DNA from: Ancylostoma caninum
Taxonomy: Eukaryota; Nematoda; Chromadorea; Rhabditida; Ancylostomatidae
DNA length: 64,000 nt
NCBI GenBank assembly: GCA_037903475.1
Contig: JBAJFG010000582.1
Span: 992,001 to 1,056,000, forward strand
Reading direction: 5' to 3'
Shown here: in pieces, positions 47,101-56,100 of the stretch
Layout of the letters: the number at the start of each line of letters is the position of its first letter
Position numbering within the stretch: the stretch's first letter is position 1
The notes under the pieces: generated by a model
Seen by the model: the letters and a program-made list of their open reading frames with translations, nothing else
What the model was told of the DNA's origin: nothing
The model's database searches: none
Translations under genes and position numbers: made by a program

Positions 47101-50100
47101 CACCAACTTAAATAGAATGATGACCAATGAGGATAAATAGGATAGTGGTAATAATAATGGAGAATGACTGCAAGGCACTTCTGCACGGTTATTGTCGGCG
47201 TATTGTAAATATATTCTCCGCAGTATGGATGCGGTGAGGTTACAAGAAAGTCTTAGTGTGCAAAATTGACTTCATATTCGTTTTCACCAAATAAACCTTC
47301 GTTACCACGAAATCCGTAAAAATAAGCCGCAAATTCGCATAGATCGAGAAACGTAGAGCTTGCATTATCGCGAATGTATTAATGCACCGGACAATAATGT
47401 GTTCAACCCGTTGAGCACGTCAAACGAAAGCCGTCTGGCACAAGAGGACAGGTTTTTGGCTGTCACCCACTCTGTGATTATGGGTAGACTGGATCAAATA
47501 AAATCAAATGAAAAATGTGAAGAAAAGTATGAGCAGAATAGAAGTAAAATCAGATAACTCAATTGTAATCATTCTATATAATAACGGGCTTAGCCTGTTT
47601 ACATGTGTGTCTGTATGTATGTAAGTAAGTATGTGTGTCAGACCGTTACGAAATTCTACGATTGGTCAATGATCGTGATTGTGAGATCATATAAAAGGCT
47701 AGGAACGGGTTGGTGTGGTGGAGTGGGGTAGGGATGAGATCGAACAGAAGGTCGGATGGTGTACAACGGGTCCGTCAATGGAGTCCATGGAGAAGGGCTG
47801 CGCCGGCGCCCAAAGTGGGGGAGACGGCTCCATCACTGTGATAAGGGTGCGCCGACGCCCAAAAGTGGGGAAACGCCTGGAGTCGGGTCCAACGGTGTCA
47901 TAAGGTAGCGCCGGTGCCTAAAAATGGCAGAGAGCCCGAAAATGTGGAGATCGACGAGGAAGGATGCGCCGCTGTCCACTACTAAAGAAATGACACGAGT
48001 CGGGTGCATATTTGCTCAATCGTTTCGCTGGCGCCTAGCATCAATGGGAAAAAACTTGAAGTCAGACCTCAGCAGTGATTAATATGCAATCAGTGTTAAT
48101 CCCTCCTCCTTACATCCCCTCTCGCGTTCTCTCATTTGTTTACCAGTCTGGCCGTCCGGCTAACGCCTTCCAGACTTCTACTTCGCTCGCATACTCCGCA
48201 TACAATGCAGAAAAAAGTGGACAGATTTAGTGGATCCTGCATCCTCCCGAGTAAGTCTATCGACTTTCGGAAAGCTCTGATCGCTTGAGCGGGTGCCTTC
48301 CTCCACGTGGGAGAAGTAATTTCTTTTGATTGGCCCTAGTGGCCGTTGTTAACTGGACGTAGCCGATTCAGTGGAAATGCTTTCTTGAAATAATCTATCT
48401 TTAGCTGGTTGTTGTTGTAATTCAAATGATAAGGGCCTGCCCATGTATAAAAACAGAATGAATGGTGGGATGATTCAGATACAAATGGACTGGAATGAGG
48501 AGGGGAACACGGATTGGAATAACGTGCACCTAGGTCACATAGGAATAGCCGGAACGGGTGCCAGGGCACCATTCATGAAGAAATTTACCTAGGCTGTGAC
48601 GAACTTCCTTTTCTGGACGCGGGCGCCCTTATCACAACGTTGGACCGTCATGCGTTTCCCACCTTTGGGCGCTGGCGCACCTCTATCACAGTGGCGGACC
48701 CCCCCCCACTTCTGGGCGCCAGCGCACCCTTATCACAGCTGTCGACCCGTCTCCCCACTTTTGGGCGCCGGCGAGGCCTCATCACAGTACTCGACCCGTC
48801 CCCCCCCCCCCACTTTTGGGCGCCAGCGCAGCCCTTCTGTATTGACTCCATTGACGGACCCATTGCACATTGTCCAACCTTCTCCTCGATCTCATCCCAA
48901 CCCCACTCAACCATACCACACCCATCCCTAGGCTTTTATATGACCTCACAATCACGATCACTGACCAATTGTAGAATTTCGTAACGGTCTGACACACATA
49001 CATACAGACAGACATGAAAACAGACTAAGCCCGTTATTATAAGTCATGATCATGATGGATACACCATATCCTCCTCTTTTATATGTTCAAAGTGGCTCTT
49101 ATCACTTGACCAGTTATAACAAGCAAAGAATGATAAACCGTTTCCTGCGATCATTCCAGATTTAACCAGTCATACATAATTATTTCAGTCAACTATATAT
49201 GTTTTGTATAGTTCAACAGCTATTTCAGTGGAGCAAAAGGTAAAATTGCCGCGAGAAACTCGATTTGTCCTTTTTGATAGGTCCAGTTTCACATGAAGAA
49301 AAGCAATGGAAAAGATGTGGAACGCATTATAAGTGGTATGGCTGAGTTCATTAGGATGAAAAAGGGAAAAAAAAGTCATGCGAACGAAGCGAGCATTGGA
49401 AAAAGTCTGGAAGTCCGGCGTCAGCAGGACGGCCAGACTGGTATTTTATAAGCATTTTAGGATCTGAGTCAGAAAATTCGAATACTCATCAAAAAGGAAG
49501 TCTTTCAACCGGTTGTGGTTTATTCCAGAGTTGTTGCGCTTTCTCTTTTCCAAGTATCTGAATTCTTGACTCATTCGAAATTGAGTTTTCGAACTTGAAC
49601 GTTTACGGACATCTAATACCCAACCTCATCCCTGGCCAATCGCGGCGGGCGCGGAGAGTGGTCCTTCGTAGGATTTTCTGCATGGCAACATAGTTGAAAT
49701 ACACTCTATTTGCTCAAATGAACGGTCCTGACAGCGTCTCAAAAGAGTTCTATTGAAATGTAAGGGACTTTTAATCTTACGCCGATCAACTTGCTGAAGG
49801 ACCGCTAGGCCTTCAGCAAGCAAGCTAACGATGCAGAAGCTCAGCAGCAGAGAGTCCATAGACGATCTCAACCAGAACACTTTCTTCTGCAGGTTTCGTT
49901 TACCTTGACGGCCCTTCTGGAAGTTTCACGCGTGTCGGAATGGACTTCTGTGATCAAATATTTTGTAATCGTCACTTTTCCGCATTGGATGCTGATTGTA
50001 TGAGGCCAGCCCCGCCCCGCAGCAGGTTGGGTATTAGATGTCCCGCAACCAACTTGAATATGCATAATTCGCTCCTATGTAGGTAAGCATAGTAGGAAAT

Positions 50101-53100
50101 TCAAAAGAGAAAGATCAAGTTTGGATTTTCTCGAACGAAAAAAGAGTGAGCAGTTTTGTCATATGTCAAAAGCTTTGTCAACAGTGCGTAAGCCTTCTTA
50201 TCATTTTTCTTCTGAGAGCCGTCGAAAATTCCTCGTGCTTTTGGAGTAGTAATGTTTCATCACTTTTTCATGAGCCGCACCACTGCGGTATCTCGTGTGA
50301 AGAACGAATTCTACGAATGAAAAGGATCTGAATGACATCTCACCAGAGTTCGTCAGATGAACTAATTAATGGCTCGATATTTAACACAGTATCTGCTTTT
50401 CACGCAAACACTCACTAAACCCACATAAAAGTATATAAACATATTAATGTATGCGGTAATCTGTTGTTGCTAAAGTTTCTCCCGTGATCAAACATCAATA
50501 TGTCTATGGATTCCGCCGAAGGACAGATGTGCACATTTTTCCCAACCTTATTGGTTACTCAATTCATGTCGCGTCCACCGATCTGAGACGGCATTGACCT
50601 CAGAGAGTAAATCCTGTGCAGATTTGTACCATACATTGAGACCTCTCGGCATTACTCTACTTCCAAATTATGGACGAACGCTGGGGACACACATACGTAC
50701 ATAATTCTTATGAAAAACCTCGTCCGGCTTGCGCTGATGCTTGGTTTTCATGGTCTCTGGAGAAATTCCAACTTTGATGGTTGTGATATCTGACGTTCTC
50801 GAGTCAGCCAGCGCAAGCGGAGGGGCTGCTTCATATCTGAAGATTAGAACCTCACTATCAACAAAAGATTAACTTATTATTTCCTGAAAATCGGGTGTAT
50901 TAGGCGCGTCAATGCCGATTGCGCTGTGGATACCCAGCGCCCCGTTCTGAATTTCGAAAGGCCGGGAATTTTGAATGCACAGGAACTTATAAACTTAAAA
51001 AAATGAAAATGAAAACTTACAGCCAACTTGCTTTGAAAAATCAGTTTTTTTTACCTAAGAGGAAACTGTGAATACACTGGTTTACAAGATAAAAATGGCG
51101 CTGATTCCGATTTCGCCCTGAGTCTACTTTTATTTAAAAAGGAAAATTGAAAGATCATTCCAAAAACATCATCGAGGTTTCCTAAGGAACGTTAGGCATA
51201 TCCTTTGGACTGTTTTACGTGTGAGATTAGCGAGAAACACAGGGCACTACGAAAAAAAAACACGCTCTAATTTGATTAGGATGAAACCCTACTCACAGAA
51301 ACCCTGGTGGTGATGAGTTCATAAATTTAACTGCTTTGAAATCGCCATGCATGCACGACGTGAAAAAAGCCTAATAACCACTTGCAGAAGGAATTACAAA
51401 GCTAGTATTTGCGATAAAAAGAAAAATTAAAAACCGAATTTCGACACCAGTTAGGAAAGCCTACGTAACTTCAATCGAACTAGATTTTCTTTTTTCTCTT
51501 GCCCTAATGTATGAACCAGTGAGTGCTAAAAGAATTTTCGAGTCGTTCGAACAATGCATGCCTTTCGCTCATATAATGAACTGCCTAACTGTTGTGTATA
51601 GTTTGGAACCACATATTTGTCCGTGTTCATTAGAAGGCAGAAAACAAAATCTGAAGGAACCCTATTATATTCCTCCCACTAGACGACAAAACGTCAATGT
51701 TGTGCACATCAGCCGTTGAATTATTTATTTTCCTAGCCATGTATTCATTTATTTTGCCTTTTTTATTAGGTATGAACAATGGTGTCACATGCAACACATG
51801 GATGCCATTGGCAAACGCAGGAGCCTTCCTCCCAAGAATAGGTGCCGAATATTTCATTTAAAAAAACAAATTTATAAAATAACCAGAAACCTTAGAGTGG
51901 CTCATTTTTTATCGCTTGCTTTTGTCACTTTTTTAAAATGTTGTTTTTTTTTTCATTTGGGCTCAGTGTGGCGAAAACAACACATTTCTACGCTCTCCTC
52001 CCCTGCTTTCCGTATCCACCATTGATGGATTTCCATTTTTCCTTGTTCTTTTCACAATGGCTACCATCTATGTAATTCAAAAATTATAATTACTGCATGT
52101 GGTGAGTACACGTGCACAACCAGTGGTTTTCTCTATGAGTAATCGCATTATGATGTTGAATCTGAGCCAACCATGCGATACTATGTACTTCTTTCCGGAC
52201 TGGAAATCCTTCTCAAACTACGAATCGCCTAATTTCCAAGATTGATTGTGAGAACATGCGACATTTTCTCTGACTGCCCTAAAGCACATGACATCTGCTC
52301 ATCACATCATCTAGTCCTTATTATGCTAGTTATTTTACCAATCAAATAGGATGAAGAAATATAACTGAAATACACAACAGGTTGAGCACGATGTTAATCT
52401 CACGAAATTTCCGTTTTTTATTTTTTTCCATTTTTTGACTTGAAAAAGTCAAAATCGATGGCTTTCATTTACGGTGTGTCATCAGCACCTGTGATGCTTC
52501 CAAGACATCATAACTCGATACACTTTCTTCTAATGGTCTTTTGCAGCCTGTTCGTTGCTCATTTATAACGTTGCAGAAGGGTGCGTGAAACTGAGACGAA
52601 AAAGGAAGTCAGAAAAACAAGCAACGCATGCGATAATTACGTAACACATCACGCTCATCTCCGAGGGATTCAATGTAATGCTGCAAAAATAAGTTGAAAT
52701 TGCAGGCGAACGATCAGCTGGTGTTCTTTGCTGTCTCAATGCTGCGTAAGCTCCTTTTCTTGTTAGGCTGTTTAATTGAATTTCGGAAGGGGAGGATTGC
52801 AAGTGCGTCAAAGGCCAAATATGATGTGGTGTGACCTTTTGCTCCCTCAGAAGATTACAAATCAATGAGAGTTCTTTTTCCGTATGACTGGCTATTAGGT
52901 TTTAGTATACAGTCTTCACGAACAAAGGCGAATCACATGTCAAATGCTTGAAAAAATTTTACTCGTTCATTTTCATCTACTTTGTTATCTATCCATTTAG
53001 GTGTACGTACGTTACATAGAAGGGGAAGTCATCTAAATGTTGTATGTTTTCTAAGAAGTCCTTTAAATAGTTTTTTTTTGAGACTCGTTACCAGTTTACC

Positions 53101-56100
53101 CAACAATAGTGACGTGTGGCATCATGGTCCACACTGAGGATCTTATCGACCGGAAGTAATAAGACAAGTTGGCCGAATGAGAACACAGTTCGCTCAAAAG
53201 TTTGCTTGTTTTTACACTGAAACGACTTCATCAACAAGTAACGAGTAATTATAAAGAGGTAATGTGCAAAGACACAGGCGCAAAAATTGTATTACACCAT
53301 GATCTTCCGCGTTGAATTCCAGGCTTTCTCATGAGCAACAGATGTAGCCAACTTCTTCTACATATATTTGAAGACGTAAAATTGCAACAGAAAGTTTGAC
53401 TTCGACTCTTTGAAAATTCAAATTGAGGAAAGAGAAGTCTGAGTTCCACTTTTCTCCATTTTTCAAAGAAAAAATTCCTGACTTTTGTACTTTATTCCAT
53501 TTTATTGCACGAGTACTTTTCAAGTTCATGTGTATATATTTTCACAAAAGGGCTAACGATCATCACTGAGTTTACTCGTGCTAGTCGCGATCACCCCTGA
53601 AGTTTACCCTTTTTGACACTCATCAAAAGTCGCAGTCAGTGTAGCGACGACTTATGCAACAAGTAGACCTAACTCTGGGGTATATGTACCTTCTTGGGTA
53701 AATGCGCGATGAATACCACTCCAACGTTTACCCTCCACTCCAGCACAGGGTCCCATACCCGTGGGAAGCGTAAACCTCCATTTTCAATGATGAATGTCAC
53801 CCAAGAAGTTTTCTTCTTGAATTCGGCTAGAACCGTGAAAGGAACTAAGGCATCAAGAACTTCGAACTTTTCCTTAAGCTTTGCATTTGTCGTGCTGAAC
53901 ATGATTTTCGCGTGTGCAGAGTGGTGTTGCTCCACCTCAACGGTGTAGACATCTTGTAGATGTTATGTGTCACATTTAATCTGCTGAGCATAAGGAATAT
54001 AAAGAAAAATGCCTGTTTGACAGGATAAATAATACCTTGACACCTTGACCATGTGGATAAATAACATCCACATGGTCAGGGTGTCACTTAATGTTAAGAT
54101 AACCATATTATTATCACATGCTCAAGTGTACCAAGCACATTGTATAGTCTGTACGGTCAGAGGAGGTCGATGAAGTAACTTTGTGTGCAAGTACGACCGC
54201 ACTGGCTCCGTCGATTGGAGGACACTCCAGGATACGTCAGAAGGAAATTAATTTTATTAAGTGGCAGTAGGGAAACATCAAAATTGAAGAAAACAGAACA
54301 CATACGTGTCAAAAATTACTGGGAAAAATTGCATCAGTTGACCGATACCATGCTGAGGTCGTATCTGCAGACCAACTCACCGCTTCGGTCATCTATGAGC
54401 TAATAGACTATACACAGCCGGCACTAAGGCTGTTGAACAGCCTGTACATACAGGGTGCGTGAAAAATATTGACCGCTTGAAATGTCTCGTAAAAACCCCA
54501 GTATTTCGCATAAATGGTGCGAGTTCCTCCACAGCATGCAGAAAACAATATAGCGAACAATATGAGACTATACCCGTCTCATTTTATTTCCACTCTTGAG
54601 AGCAGCTCTACGGAAAACACAAGGGAAGGTATAGGTGATGCGTCGCAGGGACCGTCGTGGATTTTATTCTTTGTTCCTTCTGAACCATCCACACGCAACT
54701 CCGTACTGCGGCCCGGTGTAGTACATGCTTGCTGCTTCAAAGTGCACATGTGGTACGATCCAACGATTTGAAACTGGAGGAGTAGGATGGTCACTATCTT
54801 AAAACTGAACAGCTCACGAATGGTTTCCAGTGCAAAACTATTTCTCTTTACGTTGTGAGCCAGAGAAAAATCTTCTCAGAAAAGGAATGGCTCAATTCTT
54901 TTGATCCCACGGGCAGTGCGCTTCCGCCGAATACCATTTCTGAGCCATATGCTGATTTTGGCGCTAGAAGCACAAGAAATTATAGAAACCTCGACTGCGC
55001 CGTTAACAAATACGGAAACAAAGTTAAATCATAGCATTGATAGGAGCAGCTGGTACATTTCATTAGTGGATCTATGGGTGGCTTAACATATGCTATTTCT
55101 TAGCACTGTTCCATTTCACGAAAGCTTTTAAGAAAAATTCTGAATCAAGTCAAAGAGGACTATTTGCATGGCAGTAGTGAAGCCGTCCTCGGTCTTGTCT
55201 GTTGACAACTGGGGAAAATCGAGATAAAACGGATCGCATAAATGTGTTTCTTAGTTTCACATTGTTCTTGAGATTCTAGGCAACAGAACTGTCACACTTG
55301 GTCTTCTATTCAATTTCGATTTTCCATGTAATTCATGTGTCACAAAGGACGGTCAATATTTTTCACGCACCCTGTAGAATTTCAGAAAAAAAAAAACTGA
55401 AGTTTTTAATTTTTTTCTTGGTTAGAACAAGCCATATTTCGTTTCCAGTCTTCACGGCAGAACGGGGAAGTAGATAGCATCTCAGCTTGAATCTGCTCGA
55501 TTATCTCGCACTCCGAAGCCGTTCTGGTTTTTGTGGGCCCCGGCATTCTATCCCAATTATCACTGCTCGTCCTAGGAGCCTCCCTCTAGCTTGGCGAGCC
55601 TGTTTCTGAGGGGTATCCCCTCTGCAAAGGAAGGTGAACTCGTTCTGCTGGCCTTCGCCGGTTTTTCCTGATGTTCGAAACGACATCGTTAGGGAAATGT
55701 GACGCGCAAGACGTGATTAGCAGAAAATTCACACTTCCACACCTGAGAAAGTGCGCCCTGATTGAAACAAGCTGCGGCCGTGACCGCCTAATTCATGGAT
55801 GTTTGGATCAAATCAGTTCTGGATTCAATACCTGCTAATTTTCCATTGCAGGGCGTCCCAATGTGGCACTCCGGCTTGAACATGGTGCTCACGATCCTCA
55901 CCTACATCTCGTCGACAACGAATCCTGTCACCTATTGCTTTATGAACAAGGGGTTCCGAGCATCGGTGCTGTCCTACTGCACGAGGAAGAAGAGACCGGT
56001 GAGACAGGTCGCCGTTTTGATTCATTAGCCCGCAACCGTGCGGTTTTTACCTGAAAGCGGTATGGTTTACGGTTTCAGACGAGCTGTTCAGCGCCGAATT

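Larger units (their letters stand above)
47577..49041. mobile_element. 1.46-kb foldback element with internal minisatellites
   Basis: The ends are TATAATAACGGGCTTAG and its complement. Each arm of roughly 250-400 bp contains the same series inverted: a TGTCTGTATGTATGT tract, CAGACCGTTACGAAATTCTA, TGATCGTGATTGTGAG, and then tandem units with GCGCCGGCGCCCAAAAGTGG. TA at the ends fits a TA target, but boundaries are not firm because the outer ATCATGAC is shared with the 1.85-kb fragment. No transposase seen. It is in the 13.4-kb receptor intron. Confidence 0.7.
42449..55851 (+). other. Receptor intron 9 (13.4 kb)
   Basis: The largest intron, between helices 6 and 7. In order it holds the 60-bp minisatellite with its hAT-like insertion, the 1.46-kb foldback, a dispersed repeat, the 436-bp terminal-repeat segment, the nested minus frame at 53.7 kb, a 20-bp-stem hairpin and the 924-bp TA-flanked element. 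42.5-44.2, 45.1-47.5, 50.1-53.6 and 55.4-55.8 kb show nothing I can name. Confidence 0.6.

Noticed and set aside
48596..48984. Plus-strand ORFs of 111 and 114 codons
   Set aside because: They are made of tandem units and C-runs in the foldback arm, giving Pro/His/Ser-rich low-complexity sequence.
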